Source: Helopsaltes ochotensis
Taxonomy: Eukaryota > Chordata > Aves > Passeriformes > Locustellidae
Direction: 5' to 3'
Assembly: GCA_013400155.1 (NCBI GenBank)
Contig: VXBM01000215.1
Location: 275,240 to 339,239 of the forward strand
DNA: 64,000 nt
Shown: positions 12,895 to 27,800 of the stretch, piece after piece
How positions within the stretch are numbered: position 1 is the first letter of the stretch
How the letters are laid out: each line of letters opens with the position of its first letter
Notes under the pieces: generated by a model
The model's input: the letters and a program-made list of their open reading frames with translations, nothing else
Database searches by the model: none
What the model was told of the DNA's origin: nothing
Program-made: the position numbers and the translations under genes

Positions 12895-15800
12895 TGGATC
12901 AGAGTATCAATCTGTGTCCCCTCTAGGCGTGTCTATTTGCAGAAAGTTATTTGCAGCTAGATACCAGCAGGTTTAAAAATAAACTTTGCAGGCTTAGATT
13001 GCAGAGTTAAAGTGTCTTTGTAAACAAGGGGGGAAATTAACAGCAAGAGCAGTGATTTAATAATGGGGAGAAGTATTGTAAGACTTAAATATTTTCTGTG
13101 AGATTTTTTTGTGTGATTGCTCTGAATGTTTGTTGTTGCGTGTTGGAAGAGCCACAACGTTCTGCTATCTGCTGTGAAACTGTACAAATCTCTGCAGACC
13201 AGCCTACCTGGCTTTGGGTTTTTATGCTTTTACCATCCCAAGGTGCTTCTTCGTGCTGTTTCCTACCCTCTCTGGGCTGTGGCTGAAGGAGATAATAGAA
13301 TCATTTAGTCTGGATAAGATCCTGAAGATCACAGAGGTGTAGCCAAAGAAAAGGAAATTGTATCACAGCTGTATGCTTTTGGTAAATCCCAGCTGCTGTA
13401 TTCGCTCTCTGGAACAACTGACAAAATATTGGATGTGCTAGGACACCAAATGGACGTGTAGTCACTCCAGATTTGGAGGGTTCACAATTTGCTGAAATCG
13501 GCCTATCTTGAGCTTTATTTATATTTAAATAATGGGTGACCCAGTGAGGAAGTTAAAAAGTTGAAATTAGGAGCAGTGCAGCTGTTTCCTAAGAAACAGC
13601 ATTAAAATTGCTCCAAAACATATTGTGGGACATTTTTTCATGCGTTCTGGTGACAGGTTAAAGTACATCTCAGAGGTTAATCTCTGGAACGTGTGTTTTT
13701 CACTCCCTGGGGGAGAACTGGATGAGGTAATAATGTGCAGTAATGGCTTGGGCGGGGCCGAGCAGTTTGCAGAGGCTGTCAGGAACCGCAGCACAGCTAA
13801 ATTCCCTCTCCAGAGTTAGCCTGATCACTAAGGATATAACCGGGGTAGGGTTTGCAGGGTGGGATGAGACCTCCGGATAGAACAGCTGGAAAAATGGACG
13901 AGACTTTTGTCCACGAGCCCTCTGCCTGGTCTGAAGCAGGAACACTTTGGCTGCTGAATGCCTTGGGAAGGTCTGCTCGGGGGCTGCCGCTTCAAGGCAA
14001 GTGAAATACTGCAGTGGGCGATTGCAGTATTCAAAAAAAGATGGTGTTTTTCTTCTTTTCTTGCTGCCTCCTCACCGTGGGTCACCCTTCTCTTGCCCTG
14101 GACCTCACAGGTCTTTCTGCCTTAATTCGTAACACGGGAGAATATCATCCAGCAACAAAGCCAAGTCTGTTTGCTGCCTTTCCAAGTGGGTTAAATGGGT
14201 TCCCAGAGTGCCAGTGGACCTCTGGAGGCGGAGGCCACGGATGGGAGTTCTCCCACGTGGCAGCAGCGAGGTGTAGTTAAATGTTGTGCCTCGTGGGGTT
14301 ATACCTGGGGCTTGGGAGGAGCTGAGAGTAGGGGTAACTGGGCTCAGTAAGAAAACAAAAGTGCTGGCAGGTGAAAAGGTGGTGATAGGGAGCAGAGATG
14401 AGAATGGGAGGTGCTTTGTGGAACACACAGATGTCGGCCAGGAAGACAGGGGAGAAGGGTGTTGGTAAACTTCTATCTCAGGAGCTGGAAATTTCAGTTC
14501 TTGTGCTTATCCTTTGTGGGACTATTTATGGAAGGCTCAGAGGGCCTCCCACAGCAGTGTTGGGAGGAAGGGAGGTCTCTAATCCAACATCTCATTTGTA
14601 GGAATACTATTTCTGACACTGGGTCACATCAGCTCTGGCTTTCCCCACGGATAGGGATTTGCCCAGCCCCTGTTAGTGACCTCTCACAGGCTGTACTTCC
14701 CTCAGTGTCCTCCAGCCTAACCCTCCCAAGCTGCAGTTTGGTTCCATTGTCACTATGAGTGCCATTCTAAGAGCTGCAGGCAGACTTTAGCCCATCCCTT
14801 GGCTTCCCCTTCCCCTAGCTAGCCAGAGCCAGCCTTCAGAGTCTCCTGCTGCCTGATCCTGGTCCCAGCTGTCTGATTTCCGTCCTTTACATCTCTGGCT
14901 GGTCTCTTTCCATCACATTTTTGAAGTGAAGGCCCAAAACTGGTCCCGGGAACCCAGGTGCAGCCTCACTAGTGTCAGACAGAGAGGTAACAACTTCCCA
15001 AGTTTTCCTAGCCTTACTCCTAAGGCAGTCCAGGGCATCATTTGCCTTACTTGTAAACAGCCCTGGCTGCAGGCTCATGCTCAGCCTGTGCACACCATCC
15101 CCTCCACCAGCCCTTTTCTGCAGGGCTGTTGCTCAGCCAGTGGCTGCCCAGCCTGAACTGGTGCTGAGGGCCATGCCCAAGGTCTATAGGCACACTTGTC
15201 AGTGGAGGTGTGTGAGGCCTCTGCAAAACTCAACTGGATAAGGCCATGAGGACCTTGATCCGACCTTACTATTAGCACTGTGTCTACTCCCACCTTTTGT
15301 GTTTCTGAGTTGCTTAGGTAGAGTTTGTTTTCATTTTTGTTTTGCTGTGATTGGACTTTGTTTCTGCTGGTGAGTTTGTTTCCTAGAAGAAAATATTCTC
15401 TCCAGAAATGCATTTTCTCAAAGCTCTGTGATGTCTGGAGCCATGTCCAGATGAGCCTTTATTCTTGCTGTCCTCAGAAATGGGTAAGAAAGAGGCAGCA
15501 GAAGGTTCATTGATGGGAAAGGGCTTCAAGGAAGAAAAAGTCTCGGGTTAGAGATACAAACCAGTGCTGGAGAACTGATGAGCTTTGAGGATGGCTTGTG
15601 TCCAGGTACCATCAGGCTTCAGGAAGGCAGGAACTATGAAAAATGAATGGAGACATTAGGTCAGCACTGTGGACTGCGAGAACCCAGGCTGAGTCACTGT
15701 ACCCTAGAAAAGAGGATTACAATATCCCATTTGGAAATAAAGCAAGAAACTGGTAAATATATTATCTAGGACCCTGTTGGAGCCTGGGACCAGGAGGAAG

Positions 15801-18800
15801 GAGTAGAAAGAATTTGAGCACTTGATGTGATACTGCTTCCTTGCATGGAGTTTTCTGCTGGGACTGGCATGTCCCTGGGAGACAAGCTGGGATGGCAGGG
15901 GTTTAGTCTGTGCCTTGTTTGTGTAGCTACAATGAGGCTGTAGTTCTGTCTGGTTTATTTATAACGCAGATGTCACTATTTTTGTCTGCCTGTAAATAAA
16001 TTGTATGGCTGGCAAAAGGTGATATAGTGGATGGACAGATTTTAGTTAGGGTGAATTACAGAAAGCTACAGACTGGTATTTTAAAATGGCCGTTAATCTC
16101 ACCTTTCCCTTGAGCAAAAAAGAAAAAAAAAGTTTATCTGCTAATTATTGTAACAAATCCAAAAGATTTATTAGAGTTTTTGTTGTTTCCTTTCTTAGTT
16201 GTCCTCCCTGAAAATGCCACATCCCTCTTGGAGCAGCGTGTTCTGCTAGGCAAACAGCATTTAAGGCTAATTTTTTGCAATAAGAAGCAGTTTATTTCCA
16301 AGGAATTTCCACAGAATTTCCTGTCCTACCACTTTCTTAAATTTTTTTCACAAAAAGTTGTAATTAGCTGCTTCTTGTCCCCATAGTGGTTTGCATCTGG
16401 TTATGCCCATCCCAGAGTATTAATTTGTAAGGTTGTTGTAGGGAACAAAATCCTCAAGGACTACTTGCTGCTCATTTTTTTTCTTTGTGTCATAAGCAGC
16501 TCATTTCTTATAAGAAAGAAGAAGACAAAGTTTGAAAACTGTATTTCTACTCCTGAGGTCAAATGTGAAAAGCAGCTATCCCTGAGCAGTGCTTGCTCCT
16601 AGTTTGGCTTGGACTGAGCAGGAGTGAGTGAGTCACTTACTGGGAAGGTCAGCTGGGGACCTCTGTGTCCAAACTGGCTCCCTCCTTCAAAGCCCAGCAG
16701 AATTCCCTGTGTTTCTCCTATAGGTGTTTGACCTTCTGCCTTGTGTGGTGGATGTGGATCAGGATATGAATACATCCTCTGTGGTCCTGACTTGTGTGAG
16801 CTGGTACCGAGCATTGCTGGCTCTGGGAGTACCTGGAGGCAGAGGAGTTGCTCGGATTTTTGGGAGGTGGAGACCTGGGCAGAGGGGATGAGTTGTGTTC
16901 CAGCATGGTCAGCTCAGGCCGTGTGCCATGTCGGGATGTGTGTAAAATGCAGAAGGGGAGGAAAATGGCCCAGTGCTGTGTGCTCTACCTGGGGACTTCT
17001 CTTCACCTTCCAAGAAAACAAAAATACAATTTTATCATTCCCTTGTACTGTAAGGGAAGGGGATGTATTGTTGCAGTGAAGAGTCAGTGTCCTTTGAAAG
17101 CACATCTTGGTTTGTGAACTTTTTGTTAAGTTTGAGTAATTTCTCTTTGTTCTTCCCAGTGCTGGCAGCCGGGAGTGCCTGCATATCCTGAAGAGATTAG
17201 GGAGCAATAAACCTGTTTGTGAGAAGTGGCCTTCAAGCAGACTGATGTGAAGTCCTATTATAGAAGTCAAGTGGCTGCAGTTGGCACCTCGACGTTTTCC
17301 AGCTTTGCATTGTTTGTATGAATATGGTGCTGTGAGAGACCAGCAGGGACTTCCCCTCTGCTGGGATCCAGAAAGGGAAAACTCCTGAGCAGAGCTAGGT
17401 CCTGGCTGGAGAAGCCCCTGGCTGGGCAGGGCAGGCAGGGTGAGAGCAGATGGTAAAAGCAGAAGTGGTGATTTGTGTGATCCCTGGGCTGGGGCCAGGT
17501 GCTCCCTGCCCACACACATTCACTTGGTCTGGGCTTTGCTTTTGGTGCTCCACTGAGGAAAGGGCAGGAGGAAGCCGGGAGGATTGTCTTTTATTTAACC
17601 CAGTGAACTGTGCTCCCAAAATGAGGGTCCAGCTCTCCCCAGCCTAACCTCTGCCACCACCTCAGCTCACCTGCATTGTCCTACTGCAGGACAAAGTGAC
17701 TAGGGCTGGTCTTTACCATCCTCCAGCACTCAGGAGCCCCAGGAACTCCCTGAGCCTCAGAGCTGGCCCCCTCTGAGCCCCAGCATCACTCAGGAGCAGA
17801 CACAAAGATGTGCAATGCCTGAGGAGGAACAGCCAAGGAGGACAGGAGGGAGAAGAGGTGTTGCTTGATCGGGCTGGCTCTCCAAAGGTTAAGAGCTGTT
17901 CAAACTCTGAATACTGGTACTGACAGAAATACTGAAGGCTGAAAATGATCTCCAGCTTTTCCTGTGTAGCACAACAGAGGAGGAGATAACTAGAGGAACC
18001 CCAAGCTCCAGGTTAATGTGTTCTATACAGAGCAATTAAGGACAAAAGCACGTTCTGCTTGGTGGCGTGTGTGTGCTGGTGTTCTTGCTTCTGAAATGGG
18101 ACAGCATTTGGGAGAAGGAAGAGGTCCTCCCATTTCAAGAGCCATGAAGCAGAGGAGTGAGGAGGAGGAAAATCCTCCTTCTTTCACGCCTCTGATGAGT
18201 TGTAAAGTATTGTAAACTGCAGGTAAAAGTAGTGCTTAAAGAAGCTTTTACAGTTCTCACTTCTTTACCTTATTGAAAGCAAATCTGTGGCTAGTTGGGA
18301 GACTCAATATGTGTTAAGAAAGAAGCTCCAAGTTTACAGAAAATAAGAAGGCAAAGTCGGTTGATCATATACATTCTTCTGCATTTACTGGACTCAGACT
18401 TGGCTGCTTTATCCTGAAACCATTTTGTTTTGAAACCGTCAGAATAAACAAACTGAAAGTCGCAGCTGTATTTACTTCACTGTTGCCTTCTGAGCCTTAT
18501 CACATATGTTGTTACGTTAATAAAACTTTTGCATTGGAACCGTTGCGCAGTGCGAAAGCCTGTTGCCTTTTCCCAAGAAGGAGTCTCTTTGTGGGGGAGC
18601 AGGGAATTCCTCATTCTTCCACATTTCAGCAGCTGATTTTGCAGTTTATACTGTAGTTACTTGTCAAAGTTTAAAAAATGTTTCCTCCCATGTCTGAAAA
18701 ATTCCCTGGTTTAGGATCTCATTGTGTACTTAAATACAAATGCTGCCTGTGATGTAGAGCTAGAACTAGAGGTCCACTGGAGAGGGGATCCAGTGGGGAT

Positions 18801-21800
18801 CACCATATCAGCCATATATTCCTTACAGACAGGAGAGGAGTGAGGAAAAGACATCATGTGAGTGCCTAATGACTCTCTGCTGGCTGCTCCTAATTCCTGA
18901 TGGAAAAATTGGTTTACCAGTGCTTAGAACCTTTGACAAAATCAGCTCTGGGACTGTTTAAGTTGGGCACAGAATAAAAGGCTTGCTGAAATTGAGAAGG
19001 AAGTCTTGACAATCTTTTCTTAATCTATCTCTGAAGCAGTGCTTTGGCAAAACTAATTATGTTCCCAAGGGATAGAAAACGTCCTTGTTTGAATGTAAGC
19101 TCACTCATACTTTAGGCAAGCCGTTTGTGTGGGTGAGTGCTCTAGTTCAGAGGGGAAATACTAAAGAGCAGATACTGTGTTGCTCATGGGGCAGAATGAC
19201 AAGACCAAGACCAGCATGAGAAGAAAAAGCATTGTCCTTGTCTGTGGTATCACTGAGTTGCAGAGTATGTTCTCCTGTGACTCAATAGGAAATCATGAGC
19301 CACAGCTGTGTACGTAAAATGCTCAGAAATGGTGTAAAAGCAGGTGTGACATATCCTAAACTCGCACTGGTTCTTAATGCAGAAATTTTTAATTGCCTAA
19401 GATGCATTTTTATCCCCATGCCATAATTTAATTGTTGGTGGGCTTTAATTTTCTCCTAATCACTGGAAGCACAAACTATTCTTTCCTGCTCCATGTACCA
19501 TGATGTTAAAATGTGTTTGTTATTCATTGTATTTTCAGGCTCAAAGTAAACAAGAGAAGAAGGCAGGAACTTCATCCCCAGCCCCCCTGCAGCCTGTGGT
19601 TAGCACTTGCACTGCTCAGCCTGTGAATAAAGCCACCAGCAGTACCCCTGTGCCCATAAACATTCCACGTTTCTACTTCCCTAAAGGACTCCCAAATGTC
19701 TGCACTAACCATGAAGAAATCATTGCCAGGATTGAAGAGGCCTTTACAGAGTTTGAAGATGAGAAAGCAAACATCTGTGAAATGGGGAAAATTGCTAAGG
19801 TAACCACTGATGGGCTTGGAGGTCTTTTCCAACTTTAATGATTCTGTGATTCTATTCTTTAGGATTTTAATTTTGGGAGAGATACTTTGTTTTAGTTTCA
19901 GTCTATCTCACAGCTGTTGTAGGGGAAAAAAACTATTGTCCTTTTGATCTGAAGTTTTTTGTTTAGATTTAGATAATGGTAAACAAAAATGAGCTCAGTT
20001 TGCTGATTGTCACATCAGATGTGTATGTTTGTTCTTACTTTGATTTATGAAGCAGTTCTCTGAGCTTTCTTGGCAAATACAAATTGCATTTCTGTTTCTC
20101 TATTCCTTCATATTTCTGCCCAGAAGATCGAGAAACTCAGAGACAGAAATTTGTCTGCCTCTGTGGCTTCAGGTAGTATCAGCTGCCCTTTTTGTGGCTT
20201 TTTGTAGCTGTCCTGCTCAGCTGGCATGAGCTGTAGGTGCTGTTGCAGTGTTGTGTGAGGAAGCAGCTTCCAACCTCCAGCTCCCTGGATGGGAAAGGGG
20301 GAAATTTCCAGTCAGCCCCCAGCCCCTGAGCTGTGCATATTCAGTATCCACAAGTGTAGGACAGCTGGTGGCGAGTTCTGCCTTCAGGGGACACCACACA
20401 GCACTTGTGTGGGAGCACCCTGCAGATAGTCTCTTCCATTTCCCTCTCCTTCAGCTGCAGTTTGCAGTGCTGCTGATCTAAACCCAGCATTTATCAGACA
20501 CATCCTTGATGATCAGCTTGCTCTGAGTCTCTGGCACTGTAAACTGTGCAATGATACTCTCTCCAAGAGCAGCACTTGTTTTGCAAGAAGGAAGGTTTTC
20601 CTGAAAGGAGAGGCTAGGTTGGTTTTCTTTGTTTTTAAAGGAATCCAGTCACATTATTTGTAAACCTGCTCTGAAAATATAAATAGAAAATTATCTTTGC
20701 TTGACCAAAAATGTTTGAACAGGGAAAAGCAGGAGGGTGGTGCAGAAGAGACTTCTGCCTTTCCATCTGGTCTCTACACAGATGTGCTCCTTGTCACTTA
20801 GGTATTGTAAGGTTGGGTTCTGTTCCAGATTATTGACAATGGTGCCATTTGGAGCTCTGAAATAAATGCTTCAAAACCAGCTGCACAAAGAAAACAATAA
20901 AAAAATAAGCATCATTCTTTCCTCAGAGGAGCCAAACACCTGTAGAAGCACAGCTACCTGACATAGAAATGGATAAACCCAAAATGTTGGGCTCATTAAG
21001 ATTCCCAAAGAAATATGCAGGTGTGGACAAGAAGCCGAGGATGGATTTGCAGGGTAGTCAAGAGGTAAAAGAGGCTTTTTGGCAGAAATGATGCCTCAAC
21101 TTCTTCAAAATATTCCTACTTCCATTTGCTGTAACATCCTTCTTGCCTGGATCTGACTTGAGTCAGAATTTGGCTTGAACCTGCACTCCCTTCAAGGCCA
21201 GTGTTTTGTGGATATTCTGGTAACTTGTCAGGAGTCAGGACAATGGCTGGAAAGGTCTTTGTGGTAAAGAGGAGGTGCTTGACAGTGTTGTTTGACAGCT
21301 GAATGTCTGACACCATTCCCAACCCTGCTTTGCCAAGGCCTTAGAGAGTCCACAGTGCCAGAGCTTTCATGGACTGCCATTGAGAGCCAGCAATTTCTGC
21401 AGGGGCTGGTTCAAAAGTGCTGGTTAGGGAGTCCTTTGGCTGGAATCAATCTCTTTCCATGTGTGCTTTCGTTTTTGTGTTCCCCTGCTGAGTTCTTGCA
21501 GTGTTGGAAATAATGGACCATGCTGGATGTAAGGTACTGCACTGAAAATTGCAGGATGGGATTTACTTCACCTTTAGGCATCTCCTCATTAATTGTCTGT
21601 AATTAGACTTGAGGTTCCTTTGCTGCCCGTGAGAGGTCATCCCATACGAGAACGGGCCCTCCTCTTTTAGGGTGGCTGGGTGACATAGCTGGTGTGAGTG
21701 TCCTTCTGGAAGGAGGTGCCTGTCTGTCCACTCCACTCCCTAGGGAATTGTGCTAAACAGTTCAGACAAGGCTTAAGAGCTTGAGTAGTCCAGATCCTTT

Positions 21801-24800
21801 TCCTAGCCTGAGAGGATGTGTTTCTCAGCCACTTGAAAAGGCATGTGACAAAGTAGAAAGTTATGTGTGAATTCTCAACCTTGGCATGCAGTAAAGGGCA
21901 CACAGGTGAGTCAGAAAGGCATTACCACTTTATCTCCCTTATGTAAAGTCTCAGTGGTGAATCTGGTGTGTAAACAAGCAGGTTCCTCTTGGGACTGCTT
22001 TTGTATTCCTCCTTGCCCTGTTTTGTTCTTGCAGATCTGTGGCTGCCCACTCTACTGGAAAGCACCTCTGTTCAGTGCGTCAGGGGGAGAGAGGACAGGA
22101 CGTGTCTCTGTGCACTCCTTTGTGTCCATGTGGAGAAAGTGAGTATAGCAAATGCAAAACTCTCTTTCCGGAAGAGATTAGCCTGCCATACAAGTATTTT
22201 TTTTTTCTTTTTTTTCCACCAGACTTTTCAAATCATCTTTCTCTGCTTTAACTGGCTTAAAAGTCTCCATCAGCTTAAGGTTTTTTTCCCCCCAAACTCC
22301 CTGAACACTTTTTTCCGTGTGACATCCATGAACTTGGAAGTAACTGTATAGATAATAAGATGTTTTGAGTTAGTTGGTGTATAAAATATATTTACAAGCT
22401 CCCCAGAAATGTCAGCTATTTTGAGATACCTGGTAGTTGTCTGTGGATTTGGGGTGTATTTGTGCCCACCCTTATTGCTCTACACTGGTGCACTAAGCAA
22501 GTGCCATTTGGGAATTGGGAGAGGAGGTGTGTGATAGTGTTACAGGACAGAAAGAGGGATGTGGAAATAAGCATCATCATACAATTGGGTACTCTGGGAG
22601 CTTTAATAGTTAGTACCTTCCCCAGGCAAACTGTTGAATTCACCTGTGGGGTTTGACAGTCCACACTCTGGAAATGGAGAGCTCTGGATGGATGCATTGT
22701 GCTTGGAGACAGCTCTGTCACGGAGCAGACTTGTTCTCCTGCCTAATCTTTTTCCCTCCAGAGCAATTCAGGCTTTACTCTACTTTGTGAAACACCTGAA
22801 CAGCATCTCCATCTCCTCTCCAGAGAGAGTTCCAATTTTTTACTTAATGGTTGCTCTTCAGATTCTTGATGTAGCCTTCAACCCTGAATTCCCAAAGTAT
22901 TTCCTGTGATGATGTTGTCAAAACAGCTTCTAGTTACCCTGGCAAAATAACAAAAATGTTAGGGGTGACTGTGATCTCTAAGTTTGTCTTGATACAGACA
23001 ATATATTTTCCTTCCTTAGATTCCTCCAATTACTTCTAATTAATCCCTAATGTATGATACTATATTTTCACTATTATGATTTTCACATCCTTCAGATATT
23101 TGCAGACTGTGGTCATGTCCCTCTTCTGTATCCTTTTAACTACCCCATTTCCAAGCCAAGCTGTGTATGCTTTTCTCACTTAATTGCTCTTTTAGATTAT
23201 TTTTTATCCCTTCCTCTTTCCCCTCTGACAGTTAGAAAATCTTTCCTGGAAAGCTGAAAAACAGAAGAAATGTAGTATTTTTGGTAAAGGTCAACTGCAG
23301 ATATGTGAACACAGGTATAACTTTAAACCAGGTATCTTTAGTTGCTGAAGCCTATTTTCAATTTTCTTAGTAGGTGACTGACTTCTCAAAATGCCACATG
23401 TTCACTGCCTGTCAAAGTCTATAGGAATTGCTCAATATAAAACCCTTCTGAATCTTCTGTTTGTGGCTAAAACAGGCCTTTGGGATTCATCTTAATGTGC
23501 CTGATTTTTTTAAGCTAAAATGTTAACACCACTTTCTCCAGCTGATTTAGAATATATTTGTTAATTGACAATTACCATGATAGAAATATGCAGCCAACAG
23601 GATTGCTAAGTAATTTTTTTGTTGCTTATTTAAAAGAACCATTTTCTTAATAAAGTCTGCCTTTCACAGAGTAATGAGGTCAGAATTAGCAGGAAACAAG
23701 TTAGTGTGATCTCTGCTGGAGAGCTACAGTCAGTTCAGTACTATGTTCATACACTTTCAGGAGAGGAAAGCAGTGAATAATCACTCACAGTAAATAAACA
23801 GTGCATTTCTATTTTCACAGTTAATGAAGAAAACAGTGTTGTTTTCTGAGTTTCCCTAATACTGTGTGAACAACATACTGTTTGATATATCCAAATGTGC
23901 TCTGTTACCAGTGGTTGGTAAATGGCATGGAGTTCCTCTCTTCATGAGTTTCTCTGGAGTGAATCACAGAACTGTGATACCTTTGGCCAGTGCAGTATTT
24001 TGTGTGAGAAGAAGACAGAGACAAGAACTCAGATACACACTGTCAACCAAAGGGGACTGAGCTTACACACTTCTCCAAATACTCAGTCCTACTAATGCCT
24101 TCATGAGACTGTTCTCTATGGCTTTGGGGCACACCCCCAGATGGGCCATAATTAGCAGGGGATTAAGCCCTTTTTCTTTCTGGGAAGTGATTTTTCTGGG
24201 CAATACTCATTGTCCTGTAGTTTGGCAGTCTCCCCAAATATTGCAGTATAGTGAAGGGTTACATTGGAGAGCACATCCTGTGGCATCCCATCGGGCTGGT
24301 GCTGTTCACTTGGAGCTGTTCACCTGCAGCATTGGCAAGAGTCAGGTTACTTACTCTGATTCCACAGGTGCTTAGTACGGAACCTGCTTTACCACAGCAG
24401 TGTTAACCTGGGAAAAAATCCCTGCTGGGTGCCCTGGTGCAGCAGCTGAAAGACCTTGAAGGAAGTGCTGGCAGTCTGAGGTCAGCATTTGCAGGTGAAT
24501 TATGCTGTGAGGCCTTTGCCACCCTCCCGGGGCCCCTGGCGGGCTGGGAGGTGCAAAGGCCTGGGGGTGACTCCTCCCCTCTCCCACAGAATCCTGCGGA
24601 ACTGCCACGACGATGCCTCCAGGTTCACTTCCCTTCTGGCAAAGCCTGGCTGTGACTGCCTGCAACAGGAGGACTTCATCCCGCTGCTCCAGGTACTGCT
24701 CCGCAGGGACGGCGGGCACAGAGCTACGTTCGCTTGGCACCTTCTTGATTTCCATGGCGTTAAATGTTCACCGAGGATGAGCAGACCTTGGGTTTGAACA

Positions 24801-27800
24801 GCACCTGGGTGGGGTTCATTTTGGAGGGAAACAGAAATAAGCCTTTTAAGTGCTTCAGTGCCAAACCAGCTGCAAATCCTGTTAAAGGCACTGTGGACTG
24901 GTCTCTCGTCAGGATTCGTATTTATCAGTGCCTGGTAACCAGGCTGGAATTTGCCCCATTTCTCTATGTGGATATTGGGAAAAATGCTTGTTGCTGTTGA
25001 TAGTCAAACTCAACATGAAAGCTTATTGGAAAATTTGTTAAAAGTTGCTTGGCAAGACAGTTATAATTGAATTTGTCTAGCCAGACCACCAGATACGGTA
25101 TCTCATGGAAATATTGGCAAAATTTCTGCAGTTCCAGTTGTTCTGTTGCCTCTCCACCTGCTAGTGCACAAATCTCACTGCTTTTTTTTTTTTTCCTAAT
25201 ATTCAGGCTTGATCTGCACATCCTCATTTCATGTCTTTCTTTCCCTTTCATTAATTTTTAAAAAGTATAGTTGTTTTAAATATTTGTGGCCATTTAGGCA
25301 GGCTCTGGATACCTTTAGGGCTTCTCTGTAATATCTAGAAATCACATCCATCTGCTCCTCTGATCTGCTGTTGTACTTTTTCTGATCTTTCCCACACATC
25401 CCTAGATTTCTCACATTGTTGCCCTCTGGGTAAAACCTCTGTGGAGATGCTGCTTTGGGGAAAGATTTTATGTCTGCGCTGGCTGTTTCTGTCTCTCAAA
25501 CAGAACTGGGGCTGCGATGGGTAAATTTTCTTATGTTGCTCGTCGTCTCTTCTCCATTGGGCACACTGCCATTCCTGGTGGATTGCAGCTCTGCTCTTTA
25601 GCTCCTGGTGCAATCCAAGGCGTGCACAGTCCTGTCTGTCAGTCAGCCAGATATCAGCAAAATTGCCCTGATTTATGCCACCATCTGAGACATCCTCTTG
25701 TACTACTCAAAGTTTGGGCATATCACACCCCTGAGGGCACCATGGCATGGAACAGGCACAGGAGAACTTGGAACACCTTTAAAGGGTCGAGGAGTCAGAC
25801 AGGGAGAAATATTACACAGGCATTGATTCATACAGGATCTGACCTGATTCATTCGGGATCTGAGCAGTTTCTCCATGGATTTGATCATGCAGATTTATCA
25901 TTGTAAGCTAGTGTTTGACTTTCAAAAAGCTGGTCTTGAGAAAGAGGCATCTGCATAGGTAATCCAAGTGAATTTTGGAAAAGTACTAATCATATCTGTA
26001 AGCATTCTAAGGCTTTCGTTGGACATAGGAGTCTTTCTCAAGGAAAGTTTATTTCTGACACCTAGTTCTAACAAATGTTAATATCTTCAATGAATGGAGG
26101 AAAACAAAAATCTTGGACAGGAGATAGTTGCATGGTCAATTAATTAATTTTTGTCTCGTTCAATGAAAATGAGTTTTCATCTACTCACTAACTCTCTTCC
26201 TTTGTTTTTCTGTCCTTAAGTAAATCAAACTGGCCACCAGGTGCGTATTGCCCAGTAAATACATTATATTACTGTAACTGAAGGTTCACTTGATAGATAA
26301 AAAGATTTCAGTTTTATTGTTAATGCTGCAAATAGTTTCAAGAGTAAGCAAAGGCATTGATTTGTAAACCCAATAATTTCTAAGCATTAAAAGGAGAAGA
26401 AAATCTACTTCATTTTCTCTTGCCTTGCAGGATGTGGTGGAAACGCATCCTGGCCTCACGTTCCTGAAGGATGCTCCGGAGTTCCATTCTCGGTATATTA
26501 CAACGGTAGGCTGCCTGTTTGATCTCCTGTGATGCCGCTGCCTCCCTCTGGGATCTGTCACTGTTCCTACTAGCAAATTCTTCAGTTATTTAAAATTTTA
26601 GGTGTTTTTAATATTACTGACCATGAGGTGTTTTAACAACTGCTTCCAAAAGAAAAATAATCTGCTTGTGTGTGCAAGGGGTTAGTCCAAAGGTAAATAA
26701 TGGTTGCTTCTGGTCTTAAGCAAATCTATAAAAACATCTTTTTTGGCCTGATGAATGGAAAAGAAGTTCTTTGGTCTCTGGGAGCTGCTAAGTCGCCCTG
26801 AATTGTTCTGAGCTGGTGAGACATGGAAGGCTGCCTGTTCGAAGGTTTCTGTCACTGAGGCTTGGAGAATCTGTGCCTGTTCCTCAGTACAAAGTGCCCT
26901 TTGCCTCCAGGGATCTGCTGTCCAACCTTCCTTTTGCCAGGATGCCTGTCCAGGCTTTCTGTGCCCAAGCTTTTGTGACTGGGTTGTGGCTGGGGCTTGT
27001 TCAATAGCTTTGTTCCAGCTCTGCAGTCAGCACTTAGGCTGGTACTTTACCCAAGTGTGTTTGTACTTTTTTTAAGTCTTGAGCTTGACTCATGTTGGGT
27101 GTGAATCTGGATTAAAGGTATAAATGTTGGGAAGTTTTATGTCTGCAGCAGTAACAAATTCAAATAATGACAGACCTGATGGGAGCTGTATCCCAACAGG
27201 GCTCAGGGCCTAAAGTTTCTCCAGTTTGCTTGCCAGGGCCTGCCTGGGGCTGCATCACATGTGGCAGCTGGGAGGCTCCTGGCACACACATGCTTGTTCC
27301 TTTCCTGTAAGGAGCAGATGGCACAAAGACACTTCTACAGGGCAAACCCTGAGCTGTCACACTAATGAAAATGTGTCATGAGAATCCATTCTAAATGTTT
27401 TAGATGCACTTGAACATGACAGTCAACAGCAGTGTATAATCAATATAGTTTGATCAATTTAGTCCCTGTGGAGCAAGACAATGTAAATGTAAACATTAAG
27501 CCAGAAGAGGTATAGGAATGGCCAAGGAGTTATGGAGACACATGAATGGGTGAGTGTGGAAAGTGCCTGTGGCATGTGCACCCTGGTATTTGGCATTTCA
27601 AGTGCATGGAAGGGTGAGACTGAAAGGTTTGAGGTCACACTAGGGCCAGTTTCTGACTGCAGTATCCAGGTCAGTGCCATGTGTGGTTGCCCTGGCTGCT
27701 GACAAAGGCAATTCTCTATATCTTCCTTTATGGGTTCCTCTTAAGTCACACACTGTTCCTGTATTTTTCAGGCAAAAAACAAATGTCTTTGTAGAGTAAT

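Larger units (their letters stand above)
12736..19538 (+). other. PPP2R3A: PPP2R3A intron between PR72 first exon and the first shared exon
   Basis: It contains the T tract, an antisense CR1 tail near 13293 and an ancient repeat at about 14900-15115. No other coding exon was recognised; the many short open frames are not family-like. Confidence 0.75.

Noticed and set aside
12604..12976. Extension of the PR72 exon into a polyphenylalanine protein
   Set aside because: It reads through a splice donor into the T tract. The family homology stops exactly at the donor.
17676..17694. 7-bp inverted repeat with a 5-nt loop
   Set aside because: Such short hairpins are expected by chance in a window this size, and it has no informative context.
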